A stretch of DNA of 64,000 nucleotides from Marinobacter sp. F4216 (GTDB lineage: Bacteria; Pseudomonadota; Gammaproteobacteria; Pseudomonadales; Oleiphilaceae). The position numbers and the translations under genes are program-made. The stretch is taken from contig NZ_JAIOUO010000003.1 in assembly GCF_019931195.1 (NCBI RefSeq), positions 372,001 to 436,000 of the forward strand. Reading direction: 5' to 3'. Shown here one piece after another: positions 30,271 through 38,977 of the stretch (position 1 is the stretch's first letter; each line of letters opens with the position of its first letter). Below the pieces are notes generated by a model. The model did not search any database, had not been told where the DNA came from, and was given only the letters and a program-made list of their open reading frames with translations.

Positions 30271-31335
30271 TTAAAGCAATCCGTCCAGGTCCATGGTTTC
30301 CATGTCGGTCGCCGGACGTTCCGGACTCAGTGTGCCGAAAGCACCTTGTGGGGTGCGGTGACCATAGTTGGCAGCCCAGTATTTATCGGACGCAAACAGG
30401 ACAATGGTTCCGGCGACCACATCCACCAGTCGATAGTCTTCCCAGACGTTCATCCGGTCATCGGCCGCGGCGAATTCAGCAATGGTTTGCTCCAGCACAT
30501 CGGGACGACCAAAGGTTTCTGCAGCCACGACCTCAATGGCCATGGCCGCTCTCATACCGGCACGAATGGACATGTCTGAACTCCGGTCCAGCATCTGCCA
30601 TGGATCGGTGGAGGCATCGGGTTTGGTATCCGGAAGCAGCAGCCACACCAGTGCCCGCACGGCTGTGGGCAGTCCACCCCACTTGGCGTTATCAACGCAG
30701 GTGGCGGCACGCTCAGCCTGGGGAGCGATGTTTCTCGGAATGTCGGCTCGCGCACCGGAGTTGGAATCGTTCACGATGGCCTGCATGCCATTGAGCAGGC
30801 CAAGAAGAAAGGTCAGTTCGTCCTGATCGTTATCAAAGTCCGGGCATACCAGCGGCTCGGCGGCAGGGTCAAATTCATAGGCAGCCATCGCCCTTTCAAA
30901 CGAACGGTAGCGTCGAGTGGCAGACTCCGCATTCAGTCGTTTCGCCAGTTCCCGGGCGTTCTTGGCTGCATTCACATCACCGGCGTAATCCGCCCGCAGA
31001 TAATCCAGCTCTGCTTCCCAGGCCCGGTATTCAGAACAGTTTGCCGCCAGTGCCATCATCAGCGAGCCGCTGTTGTCCGGCGCGTCAACGACTTCTGAAA
31101 ACGAGTAGAGAAGCGGATCCACGCCCTCACCCAGGGCGCAGGCCATGGCCGGGTCGGACATCCGCATAACGTAGGGGGTGGCTTCGGTCCAGGAATAACC
31201 GGACATAACCATGCCAGAGGTTTTGTAAATCGGTTCCATCGAGCAGCCCGCCAGTGGCAGCAAGCCAATCAGGGTCAACGTTTTTAAGTGCGCAGACAGT
31301 CTGCCGCCGACACTCGTTGTCAGTGAAGAGATCAT
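30271..31335 (-). CDS. Lipoprotein, likely TatT-like component of a TPAT transporter
   Basis: A 354-residue lipoprotein with the lipobox LLPLAGC (Cys31). The helical middle part GSLMMALAANCSEYRAWEAELDY with VNAAKNARELAKRL resembles the TatT family, helical lipoproteins (Treponema pallidum Tp0956 is the reference) that associate with TRAP binding proteins. The C-terminal third (AAETFGRPDVLEQTIAEFAAAD) is also helical. It is the first gene of the TRAP operon. Family assignment is by pattern and context, so moderate; the operon link is strong. Confidence 0.6.
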   Translation of the reverse strand: MISSLTTSVGGRLSAHLKTLTLIGLLPLAGCSMEPIYKTSGMVMSGYSWTEATPYVMRMSDPAMACALGEGVDPLLYSFSEVVDAPDNSGSLMMALAANCSEYRAWEAELDYLRADYAGDVNAAKNARELAKRLNAESATRRYRSFERAMAAYEFDPAAEPLVCPDFDNDQDELTFLLGLLNGMQAIVNDSNSGARADIPRNIAPQAERAATCVDNAKWGGLPTAVRALVWLLLPDTKPDASTDPWQMLDRSSDMSIRAGMRAAMAIEVVAAETFGRPDVLEQTIAEFAAADDRMNVWEDYRLVDVVAGTIVLFASDKYWAANYGHRTPQGAFGTLSPERPATDMETMDLDGLL

Positions 31336-31572
31336 GGTTCGCCCTACTTTCCTTGTTATTCTGTCCAGAATGACTGATTCATTCTTTTACCACGGGCTCG
31401 GCTGCACATACCGTGATCCGCAGCGCGGTCTGATGGTTGATTCAGAATACAGACAGAAAGAAGGATGCTTGTAACACTGTCGGACAAAAATGGCTGTGGC
31501 GACCAAATTTTAGGGCCAATCAGGCCAATGGCCCATCAGAAAGCACTCAAAAAGCGGATATAAAACGTGTAG

Positions 31573-32190
31573 TTACCGGGGAAAAGCCATCATGGCCATG
31601 ACCTGGTCGGTGAGGCCATCGAGGCTCAACCCTCCGCCTTCCGGTCGATACCAGGTAATGGTCCAGCTCAGGGCGCCGGTCAACATCCGCCGCACGACGA
31701 AGGGGTCAGCCAACAGTTGACCTTCGGCCTTGAGGGCCGCCAGCACATCCAGCCAGACCTGCTCGTAGATGGCGCGGAGTTTCAGAACCTCCGCCTGGGA
31801 AGTTTCGGAGAGACTGCGCCATTCGTATACCAGCACCGCCATGGCTTCCCCGGTCTGACCATTGATCGATTCCAGCTCGGCGCGGATCAGCGCCCTCAGA
31901 CGTGCCACACCGGTTTGCGCCCTTTCCACCGCCGTCTTTAACAAGGCGGTGTTCAGGTGAATGGTTTCGACCATCACGGCCTTGAGGATTTCTTCCTTGG
32001 TCCGGAAGTGGTGAAACAGACTACCCGACTGAATGCCGACGGCAGCGGCCAGATCCCGAACCGTGGTGCGCTCATAGCCCTTGTCCCGAAACAGGCGAGC
32101 GGCTTCTTTGAGCAGACGCCCGCGAGCGCCCTTCGGGTCAGAAACCAGATTATCGGCGATCAGGGCATTCAGAATTTCGGCTTGGTTCAC
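31573..32190 (-). CDS. atuR: TetR-family repressor of the terpene cluster (AtuR)
   Basis: A 205-residue TetR regulator with an N-terminal helix-turn-helix (TTVRDLAAAVGIQSGSLFHHFRTKEEIL, about residues 42-70) and a ligand domain. It starts with GTG and is divergent from atuA, the same position as AtuR, which represses the atu genes in Pseudomonas aeruginosa. Two inverted repeats lie in the shared 153-bp gap. The identity as AtuR rests on synteny; the effector is likely an acyl-CoA or terpene intermediate (inference). Confidence 0.85.
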   Translation of the reverse strand: MNQAEILNALIADNLVSDPKGARGRLLKEAARLFRDKGYERTTVRDLAAAVGIQSGSLFHHFRTKEEILKAVMVETIHLNTALLKTAVERAQTGVARLRALIRAELESINGQTGEAMAVLVYEWRSLSETSQAEVLKLRAIYEQVWLDVLAALKAEGQLLADPFVVRRMLTGALSWTITWYRPEGGGLSLDGLTDQVMAMMAFPR

Positions 32191-32209
32191 AGGGGCTTCC
32201 CGGCAGTCA

Positions 32210-32235
32210 TGTCAGGCCAACGATTCTACCTGACA
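32210..32235. promoter_or_regulatory. Inverted repeat in the atuR-atuA gap
   Basis: TGTCAGG and CCTGACA, 7-bp perfect arms separated by 12 bp, about 20 bp upstream of the atuR start. Possibly a second repressor site; wide spacing makes it less typical for TetR. Confidence 0.35.
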
Positions 32236-32250
32236 TTTCCGTGTTTACAA

Positions 32251-32268
32251 ACCAAGCGCTTGCTTGGT
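32251..32268. promoter_or_regulatory. Candidate AtuR operator
   Basis: ACCAAGC-GCTT-GCTTGGT, an 18-bp inverted repeat with perfect 7-bp arms midway between atuR and atuA. The form is typical of operators for TetR regulators of acyl-CoA and fatty-acid-type pathways. Its position would block both divergent promoters. Binding by the adjacent repressor is inferred. Confidence 0.6.
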
Positions 32269-32343
32269 ATGTTCGTTTGCACTACTTAATTCAGTCGATT
32301 CACCTCGTTACTGAGACTGGCCCAAACCCAAAGGCGCCCATCT

Positions 32344-34167
32344 ATGACTGACAACAGCTCTACCGACCGAAAGCCCGTGCGCATCGGCTGCTCCGCTGCC
32401 TTCTGGGGCGATACTGAAACCGCCGCCCGCCAGCTGGTCCGGCAGGGCAATATCGATTTCCTGGTGGCGGACTATCTGGCCGAGATCACCATGTCGATCA
32501 TGGCCGGCCAGAAAATGAAGGATCCGACCCAGGGCTATGCGCGGGATTTCGTGCAGACGGTCATGGGCCCACTTCTGGGCGACATCAAGGAAAAAGGCAT
32601 TCGTGTGCTGGCCAATGCCGGCGGCGTGAATCCCCCTGCCTGCCGGGATGCCCTGCAGGCCCTGTGTGATGAAGCGGGCGTGGACCTGAAGATCGCCCTG
32701 GTCCTCGGTGACGACTTGCTGATGCAGAAGAAAAAACTGGCGGAAACCGGCATCACCGAAATGTCCACCGGCCAGCCCATGCCGCCGATGATGGTCAGTC
32801 TGAACGCCTACCTGGGCGCACCCGGGCTGGTGGCCGCGCTGGATCAGGGCGCGGACATTGTGATTACCGGCCGGGTGGCGGACAGCGCGCTGGTACTGGC
32901 GCCACTGATCCACGAATTCGGCTGGGCCTGGGACGATTACGACAAGCTCGCCCAGGGCAGTCTGGCCGGTCACCTGTTGGAGTGCGGCGCCCAGGCCACC
33001 GGCGGCAACTTCACCGATTGGCAGGACGTGGCCGAAGGCTATGACAACATGGGTTTCCCCATCGCCGAGGTCAGCGCCAGCGGCGAGTTCATCATCACCA
33101 AACCCGGCGGCACCGGCGGCCAGGTCAGCCGGGGTACCGTTGGCGAGCAGCTGGTGTACGAGATCGGGGATCCGCGGGCCTACCTGCTGCCGGATGTGAC
33201 CTGTGACTTTACCCGGGTGGAGCTCATCGAATCCGGCCCGGATCAGGTAACGGTTCAAGGCTCCCGGGGTCTGCCTCCCACCGATTCCTACAAGGTGTCC
33301 GGCACCTGGCCGGATGGCTTCAAATGTACCGTCACCTTCCTGCTGGCCGGGTTTGACGCCAAAACCAAGGCGCAAAGTGTCGCCGAGGCCATACTCAGCA
33401 AAACCTCCCGCATGTTCAGCGAACGGGACCTGCCAGATTACTCCGAAACCAGCATTGAACTCCTGGGCACCGAAGCCACCTATGGCCCTCATGGCAAAGC
33501 CGGCGGCTGCCGGGAGGTGGTGGTGAAGATCAGTACTGCCCACCCTAAGAAAGAGGCACTGGTATTGTTCTCCCGGGAAATCGCCCAGGCAGCAACCGGG
33601 ATGGCCCCGGGTATCACCGGGATTGTGGGTGGCCGTCCCACCGTGTGGCCGAAGATCCGGCTTTTCTCCTGCCTGGTGCCAAAGACCGGGGTCAAGGTAC
33701 GGGTGGATATGGCCGGCGAAAGCGCGGAGGTCGCCGTGGCGAATGACGGCGGCCTGAACACCAGCGATCTGAGCCCGGAACCGGCTCCACCGAAGATGAG
33801 CGCAGAACCCGACACCATCGTGCCCCTGATCGACCTGGCCTGGGCTCGCAGCGGCGACAAAGGCGATCACAGCAACATTGGGGTGCTCGCCCGCCATCCG
33901 GACTTCGTTCCCTACCTGGCGGCCGCCCTGACCGAAGACGCTGTTAAGGATTGGATGGCCCACATCCTGAATCCGGAAACCGGCAAGGTCAGTCGCTGGG
34001 CCCTGCCCGGCATTCATGGTTTTAACTTCCTGCTGGAGCACAGCCTTGGCGGGGGTGGCGTGGCCAGCCTGCGCATCGACCCGCAAGGCAAGGCGTTTGC
34101 CCAGCAGTTACTGGAATTCCCTGTGCCCATCAACCGGGCCATTCTGGAACAAGGACGCGATTCATGA
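32344..34167 (+). CDS. atuA: Acyclic terpene utilization protein AtuA (DUF1446)
   Basis: A 607-residue soluble protein of the AtuA/DUF1446 family, the first gene of the citronellol/geraniol cluster in Pseudomonas. Recognisable blocks are [12 protein letters not shown] at the N-terminus, [14 protein letters not shown] near 97, [15 protein letters not shown] near 175, and a C-terminal AtuA-C domain with [17 protein letters not shown]. The biochemical function is not established as far as I know. The stop overlaps the atuB start by 4 bp (ATGA). The ribosome binding site is weak. Confidence 0.93.
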   Translation: MTDNSSTDRKPVRIGCSAAFWGDTETAARQLVRQGNIDFLVADYLAEITMSIMAGQKMKDPTQGYARDFVQTVMGPLLGDIKEKGIRVLANAGGVNPPACRDALQALCDEAGVDLKIALVLGDDLLMQKKKLAETGITEMSTGQPMPPMMVSLNAYLGAPGLVAALDQGADIVITGRVADSALVLAPLIHEFGWAWDDYDKLAQGSLAGHLLECGAQATGGNFTDWQDVAEGYDNMGFPIAEVSASGEFIITKPGGTGGQVSRGTVGEQLVYEIGDPRAYLLPDVTCDFTRVELIESGPDQVTVQGSRGLPPTDSYKVSGTWPDGFKCTVTFLLAGFDAKTKAQSVAEAILSKTSRMFSERDLPDYSETSIELLGTEATYGPHGKAGGCREVVVKISTAHPKKEALVLFSREIAQAATGMAPGITGIVGGRPTVWPKIRLFSCLVPKTGVKVRVDMAGESAEVAVANDGGLNTSDLSPEPAPPKMSAEPDTIVPLIDLAWARSGDKGDHSNIGVLARHPDFVPYLAAALTEDAVKDWMAHILNPETGKVSRWALPGIHGFNFLLEHSLGGGGVASLRIDPQGKAFAQQLLEFPVPINRAILEQGRDS

Positions 34168-35030
34168 GTTACCAATCCATCTTTCATCCCGGTTTGTTCA
34201 AGGACCAGACCTTCATCGTCACCGGCGGTGGTTCGGGTATCGGCCGCTGCACCGCCCACGAACTGGCGTCACTGGGCGCCCGTGTTGCCCTGGTAGGTCG
34301 GAAGGCGGAAAAGGTCGAAGCCGTGAAGGCAGAGATTGAGGAAGACGGTGGCGTGGCCTCTGCTCATGTGTGCGACATCCGGGAGGAAGAGCAGGTCAAA
34401 GCCACCATGAAGGCCATCCTTGAGCAACACGGCAGCCTGAACGGTCTGGTCAATAACGCCGGCGGTCAGTTCCCCGCCCCGCTGGCCGGCATCAACCAGA
34501 AAGGCTGGGAAACCGTGGTACGCACCAATCTGACCGGGGGCTTCCTGATGGCCCGCGAGGCCTATACACAAGCCCTGTCCAAAAACGGCGGCGCGATCGT
34601 CAACATCGTCGCCGACATGTGGGGCGGCATGCCCGGCATGGGCCATTCCGGGGCCGCCCGGGCCGGCATGGTGAACTTCACCCAGACCGCCGCCGTGGAA
34701 TGGGCCGCCTCCGGTGTGCGTGTGAACGCAGTGGCGCCGGGCTGGATTGCCTCCAGCGGCATGGACAACTACCCCGAGCACATGAAGCAATGGATTCGCA
34801 GCCTGGGCGACAATGTGCCCATCAAACGCATGGGTACCGAGTCGGAAGTCAGTGCCGCCATCTGTTTCCTGCTCTCCCCAGGGGCGGCCTTCATCAACGG
34901 GGACTGCCTTCGCATCGACGGCGGTGCCTCCCAGGGCGGCCGGGTCTGGCCATTGCCGAAAGCCAAGAACAACGAGCCGTTCAACGGCTTCCACCGAGCG
35001 ACCACGCCCAAAGTACTGGGCGAGGATTGA
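34164..35030 (+). CDS. atuB: AtuB, short-chain dehydrogenase/reductase family
   Basis: A 288-residue SDR, second gene of the cluster. The NAD(P)-binding motif is TGGGSGIGR and the structural motif NNAGG is present. Where most SDRs have Tyr-x3-Lys, this protein reads [12 protein letters not shown], closely like peroxisomal trans-2-enoyl-CoA reductases (HSGAARAG). An enoyl-CoA-reducing role is therefore at least as likely as alcohol or aldehyde oxidation. Pathway assignment comes from synteny with P. aeruginosa atuB. Coupled to atuA; atuC follows after 10 bp with GAGGAG before its start. Confidence 0.88.
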   Translation: MSYQSIFHPGLFKDQTFIVTGGGSGIGRCTAHELASLGARVALVGRKAEKVEAVKAEIEEDGGVASAHVCDIREEEQVKATMKAILEQHGSLNGLVNNAGGQFPAPLAGINQKGWETVVRTNLTGGFLMAREAYTQALSKNGGAIVNIVADMWGGMPGMGHSGAARAGMVNFTQTAAVEWAASGVRVNAVAPGWIASSGMDNYPEHMKQWIRSLGDNVPIKRMGTESEVSAAICFLLSPGAAFINGDCLRIDGGASQGGRVWPLPKAKNNEPFNGFHRATTPKVLGED

Positions 35031-35040
35031 GGAGATCGCC

Positions 35041-36657
35041 ATGGAGCCACTGACCACCAGCGTTAACCCACAGTCCGACGAATTCCGGGCCAACGTCGAC
35101 GCCATGGAAACCCACATCCGGACCTTCCGGGACGTGGAGCAGAAAGTCCTGGACCTGGCCGAAGCCGCCCGGGAGAAATTCAACGGCCGCAGCAAGCTGC
35201 TGCCCCGGGATCGCATCAATCGCCTGCTGGACCGGGGCACACCGTTCCTGGAACTATGCTCCCTGGCCGGCTACAAGATGCACGACGACAAAGACGGCAG
35301 CATGGCCGGCGGCGGCATCATTGCCGGCATTGGCACCGTCAGCGGCATTCGCTGCCTGATTGTTGCGAGCAACAGTGCCATCAAGGGCGGCACCATTTCC
35401 CCGGCCGGTCTCGACAAGACACTGCGCCTGCAGCAGATCGCCAAAGAAAACAAACTGCCCATCGTGTCGCTGTCCGAAAGTGGCGGTGCCAACCTGAACT
35501 ACGCCACCGACATCTTCGTGCAGGGCGCCCGTGGCTTTGCCAACCAGGCTCGCCTGTCGGCTGCGGGCATTCCCCAGGTCACCGTGGTTCACGGCAACGC
35601 CACCGCCGGCGGTGCCTACCAGCCGGGCCTGTCGGATTACGTGATCACGGTGCGCGGCAAGGCCAAGATGTTCCTCGCCGGCCCACCCCTGCTGAAGGCA
35701 GCCACGGGCGAAATTGCCAGCGATGAAGAACTGGGTGGCGCAGAGATGCACGCCCAGGTGGCCGGTACCGCCGAATACCTGGCCGAGGACGACGCCGACG
35801 GCATTCGCATCGCCCGAAATGTTATGAGCGCCCTGCCCTGGAACGAACAACTGCCCATTCAACGGAATCTGACGTGGGACGAGCCGCTTTACCCGATCGA
35901 GGAACTACTGGGCGTCATTCCTTCCGACGCCAAGAAGCCCTACGACGTGCGGGAGATCCTGGCGCGGATTGCCGACGGTTCCCGATTCATGGATTTCAAG
36001 AACGAGTTCGACGACCAGACCGTGTGCGGCACCATCCGCATCGAGGGGCATGCGGTGGGCATCATCGGCAACAACGGCCCGATCACGCCCGCAGGCAGTG
36101 CCAAGGCTGCCCAGTTCATTCAGTTGTGCGACCAGGCTGGCACCCCCTTGCTGTTCCTGCACAACACCACCGGTTTCATGGTGGGCACCCACTCCGAGCA
36201 GAACGGCATCATCAAGCACGGTTCAAAGATGCTGCAGGCGGTGGCCAATGCCCAGGTACCGAAGGTCGCAATTGTGGTTGGCGGCTCCTATGGTGCAGGG
36301 AACTACGCCATGTGCGGGCGGGGGCTGGATCCAAGATTCATTTTCGCCTGGCCGAACAGCCGCACCGCGGTCATGGGCCCAGCCCAGGCGGGCAAGGTGA
36401 TGCGCATTGTGGCCGAGGAAAAGCAGCGCAAGAACGGCATCGAGCCAGACCCGAAGACCCTGGAATTCCTGGAGCAGGCCACGGCCAAGAAACTGGAAGA
36501 AGGCTCCACGGCGCTGTACGGCACCGCCCGACTCTGGGACGACGGACTGATTGACCCGCGGGACACCCGCCGGATTTTGTCGCTGGTGTTATCGGTGTGC
36601 CGGGAAGCCGAGGCCCGCCCGTTGCGCCCAAACAGCTTTGGCGTTGCCCGGCTCTGA
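35041..36657 (+). CDS. atuC: Geranyl-CoA carboxylase carboxyltransferase (beta) subunit AtuC
   Basis: A 538-residue carboxyltransferase that, with AtuF, carboxylates the branched methyl of cis-geranyl-CoA so that the acyclic terpene can be beta-oxidised. The crotonase-fold motifs SESGGANLNYATD and HGNATAGGAYQPGLSDY differ from the methylcrotonyl-CoA carboxylase form and, with the neighbours, point to geranyl-CoA carboxylase. An oxyanion-hole GAG in GGSYGAGNYAMCGRG is present. Length is typical for AtuC. The open frame runs far upstream antisense-free but the ATG at 35041 has a strong Shine-Dalgarno. Confidence 0.93.
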   Translation: MEPLTTSVNPQSDEFRANVDAMETHIRTFRDVEQKVLDLAEAAREKFNGRSKLLPRDRINRLLDRGTPFLELCSLAGYKMHDDKDGSMAGGGIIAGIGTVSGIRCLIVASNSAIKGGTISPAGLDKTLRLQQIAKENKLPIVSLSESGGANLNYATDIFVQGARGFANQARLSAAGIPQVTVVHGNATAGGAYQPGLSDYVITVRGKAKMFLAGPPLLKAATGEIASDEELGGAEMHAQVAGTAEYLAEDDADGIRIARNVMSALPWNEQLPIQRNLTWDEPLYPIEELLGVIPSDAKKPYDVREILARIADGSRFMDFKNEFDDQTVCGTIRIEGHAVGIIGNNGPITPAGSAKAAQFIQLCDQAGTPLLFLHNTTGFMVGTHSEQNGIIKHGSKMLQAVANAQVPKVAIVVGGSYGAGNYAMCGRGLDPRFIFAWPNSRTAVMGPAQAGKVMRIVAEEKQRKNGIEPDPKTLEFLEQATAKKLEEGSTALYGTARLWDDGLIDPRDTRRILSLVLSVCREAEARPLRPNSFGVARL

Positions 36658-36703
36658 CAAAACCGGATCGCATCCAGAGATTTCTGACAAGGAGAACAAC
36701 ACC

Positions 36704-37864
36704 GTGAAATTCACCGCCGAACACGAAGCCCTCCGAAAGACGGTTCGGGATTTCGTTGAAAAAGAAATCAACCCCTACTGCGACGAATGGGAGGAAGCGG
36801 GCGAATTCCCCATCCACGACCTGTTCCGGAAGCTCGGAGCCCTTGGCCTTCTGGGCATTCAGAAGCCGGAAGAATATGGCGGCATGGGGCTGGATTACAG
36901 TTACAACCTGGTCGCCGCCGAAGAGCTTGGCATGGCCCATTGCGGTGGCGTGCCCCTGGCCATCGGCGTGCAAACCGACATGTGCACACCGGCCATCGCC
37001 CGATTCGGTTCCGACGAACTCAAGCGTACTTTCCTGACCCCGGCCATCACCGGGGAGATGGTGGGCTGTATTGGAGTGAGCGAAGTGGGCGCCGGGTCGG
37101 ATGTCGCGGGCATGAAAACCACCGCCCGGAAAGACGGCGATGACTACATCATCAACGGCTCCAAGATGTGGATCACCAACAGCCCGAAAGCGGACTTCAT
37201 CTGCCTGCTGGCCAACACCAGCGACGACAAACCCCACAAAAACAAGTCGCTGATTGTGGTGCCCATGAGCAGCCCCGGCATCTCGTTCAGCCCGCACCTC
37301 AACAAGCTGGGGATGCGTTCCTCGGAAACGGCGCAAATCTTCTTTGACGATGTGCGCGTCCCCCAACGCAACCGCATCGGGGCCGAAGGTACTGGCTTTA
37401 TGATGCAGATGCTGCAGTTCCAGGAAGAACGTATGTGGGGCGCCGCCAACGTGATCAAGGCGCTGGAGAACTGCATCGACCAGACCATCGCCTACTGTCG
37501 CGAACGCAAAACTTTCGGCCAGCCGCTGATCGACAACCAGGTGATCCATTTCCGCCTGGCGGAACTGCAAACTGAAATCGAGGCGTTGCGTGCCCTCACC
37601 TATCAGGCCTGCGAACTGCATATCGAAGGCAAGGACGTTACCAAGTTGGCGTCCATGGCCAAGCTGAAGGCGGGCCGACTCGGTCGCGAAGTCACCGACA
37701 GCTGCCTGCAATACTGGGGGGGCATGGGCTACATGTGGGACAACCCGCTGTCCCGGGCTTTCCGGGATGTTCGGCTGGTGTCTATTGGTGGTGGCGCAGA
37801 CGAAATCATGCTGGGAATTATCTGCAAGATGATGGGGACGTTGCCCGGTAAGAAACGCGATTAA
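36704..37864 (+). CDS. atuD: Citronellyl-CoA dehydrogenase AtuD (acyl-CoA dehydrogenase family)
   Basis: A 386-residue FAD-dependent acyl-CoA dehydrogenase, predicted to oxidise citronellyl-CoA to geranyl-CoA before carboxylation. IGVSEVGAGSDVAGM and WITNSPKADF are the flavin and substrate motifs; RERKTFGQPL and the C-terminal SIGGGADEIMLGII are also typical. The start is GTG at 36704, 13 bp after AAGGAG; the longer frame overlaps atuC and is rejected. Synteny with P. aeruginosa supports AtuD. A structured repeat follows before atuE. Confidence 0.92.
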   Translation: MKFTAEHEALRKTVRDFVEKEINPYCDEWEEAGEFPIHDLFRKLGALGLLGIQKPEEYGGMGLDYSYNLVAAEELGMAHCGGVPLAIGVQTDMCTPAIARFGSDELKRTFLTPAITGEMVGCIGVSEVGAGSDVAGMKTTARKDGDDYIINGSKMWITNSPKADFICLLANTSDDKPHKNKSLIVVPMSSPGISFSPHLNKLGMRSSETAQIFFDDVRVPQRNRIGAEGTGFMMQMLQFQEERMWGAANVIKALENCIDQTIAYCRERKTFGQPLIDNQVIHFRLAELQTEIEALRALTYQACELHIEGKDVTKLASMAKLKAGRLGREVTDSCLQYWGGMGYMWDNPLSRAFRDVRLVSIGGGADEIMLGIICKMMGTLPGKKRD

Positions 37865-37910
37865 CAGACTGACCAACCTGTGGGGCCATCGGAGTCTGGA
37901 GGAGTGGCAC

Positions 37911-38007
37911 CCCGATAGTTCCTGCCAGAACACGCCCGCGAGTACGTCCCTGTAGGGCTCGGTCGGGCCATCCATGGCCCTCCACGGTTCTGGCAGGAAC
38001 TATCGGG
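37911..38007 (-). repeat. Structured palindromic element A (97 bp) between atuD and atuE
   Basis: Two perfectly complementary 21-bp arms (37911-37931 and 37987-38007) enclose a 55-nt core with two smaller hairpins: GGGCCAT-CC-ATGGCCC and a GAG...CTC hairpin containing CCCT..AGGG. The fold is a long outer stem with a three-way junction. Read on the minus strand its core matches that of element B at 38880-38977, although the outer arms do not. I cannot assign it to a named repeat family. Confidence 0.9.
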
Positions 38008-38043
38008 CTACCGGCCCAGACCACATTCTTGGAGTCATTTTTG

Positions 38044-38862
38044 ATGGAATCTTTACCGCATTGCGAAACATTGCTGCTGGAAAAACAGGGGCCGACCCTG
38101 TTCGTCACCATTAACCGACCGGACGTTCGCAACGCTATGAGTCTTCAGATGGTGGCGGAACTGTCCACGGTGTTTACCCAGATTGAATCCGACCTGCACA
38201 TCCGGGCCGTGGTGATTCGTGGCGCCGGCGGGCATTTCTGTGCCGGCGGCGATATCAAAGACATGGCGGGTGCCCGGGGCCAGAAAGCTGGCGAGGGCGA
38301 GGCCGACCCGTTCTACCGACTGAACCGGGCCTTTGGCCAGATGATCCAGCAGGTGAATGAATCCTCCAAGGTGGTTATCGCCGTCACCGAAGGCGCCGTG
38401 ATGGGTGGTGGATTCGGGCTGGCCTGCGTGTCCGATGTGGCCATCTCCGGGCCGACCGCCAAGTTCGGAATGCCGGAAACCACCCTCGGCATTATTCCGG
38501 CGCAGATCGCGCCATTCGTCGTCGAACGAATCGGCCTCACCCAGGCACGCCGGCTGGCACTACTCGGATTGCGAATTGATGCCGACGAAGCCTGCAGGCT
38601 GGGCATCGTTCATCAGGCGGCAGGTTCTGACGGGGAACTTGAGGAAATGGTTGGCTACGCCATTGAACGAGTGCGCCAGTGTGCACCGGTTGCCACCGCC
38701 GAGACCAAGGCCCTGTTGCACCGGGTTGGTCACGAAAACATGAGCGGCCTGCTCGACAATGCCGCGGAGAAGTTCGCCGAAGCCATCCGGGGCAGCGAAG
38801 GAACGGAAGGCACCATGGCCTTTATGCAGAAGCGCCCACCAGCGTGGGCAACCGAAGAATAG
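38044..38862 (+). CDS. atuE: AtuE, isohexenylglutaconyl-CoA hydratase (enoyl-CoA hydratase family)
   Basis: A 272-residue crotonase-family enzyme, predicted to hydrate 3-isohexenylglutaconyl-CoA, the product of geranyl-CoA carboxylase. The oxyanion-hole segments are HFCAGGDIKDM and GAVMGGGFGLACVSD. ATG 38044 is 9 bp after GGAG; a TTG five codons upstream is less likely. The gene is flanked on both sides by related structured palindromes, which makes it the only gene in the cluster isolated from its neighbours by more than 150 bp on each side. Confidence 0.92.
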   Translation: MESLPHCETLLLEKQGPTLFVTINRPDVRNAMSLQMVAELSTVFTQIESDLHIRAVVIRGAGGHFCAGGDIKDMAGARGQKAGEGEADPFYRLNRAFGQMIQQVNESSKVVIAVTEGAVMGGGFGLACVSDVAISGPTAKFGMPETTLGIIPAQIAPFVVERIGLTQARRLALLGLRIDADEACRLGIVHQAAGSDGELEEMVGYAIERVRQCAPVATAETKALLHRVGHENMSGLLDNAAEKFAEAIRGSEGTEGTMAFMQKRPPAWATEE

Positions 38863-38879
38863 TTCGAGGGAGTGAGGGG

Positions 38880-38977
38880 CTGGGAAGCTGTTTTCAGGAA
38901 ATGTCTGAGGCCAAGGATGGCCGAAGCCGAGCGCACATGGATGTGCTCGTAGCGTTTTCCTGAAAACAGCTTCCCAG
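38880..38977 (+). repeat. Structured palindromic element B (98 bp) between atuE and atuF
   Basis: Perfect 22-bp arms (38880-38901 and 38956-38977), extendable outward to 38872-38985 with two mismatches, enclose a 54-nt core. The core has hairpins GGCCA-AGGA-TGGCC and GAGCGCACAT-GG-ATGTGCTC. Core blocks GGCCAxGGATGGCC, CCGAGC, GGA, CTCG and GCGT are shared with element A in reverse orientation; the outer arms are unrelated to those of A. It starts 17 bp after the atuE stop. Confidence 0.9.

Noticed and set aside
32308..34086. 592-codon open frame on the minus strand opposite atuA
   Set aside because: It lies entirely antisense to a gene with clear family homology; its translation is rich in Gly, His and Gln in the way typical of reverse frames of GC-rich codons. 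No motif or ribosome binding site supports it.
36371..37975. 534-codon minus-strand frame opposite atuC end and atuD
   Set aside because: Antisense shadow of two well-supported genes with no recognisable domain.
37911..38977. Interpretation of the two palindromic elements as integron attC sites
   Set aside because: In attC sites the conserved parts are the outer core sites and the middle varies; here the middle is conserved and the arms vary. There is also no integrase nearby.
37911..38977. Interpretation of the two elements as inverted termini of one insertion sequence or composite transposon around atuE
   Set aside because: The outer arms of the two elements do not match each other, no target duplication is evident, and the enclosed gene is a pathway enzyme in its conserved syntenic position with no transposase.
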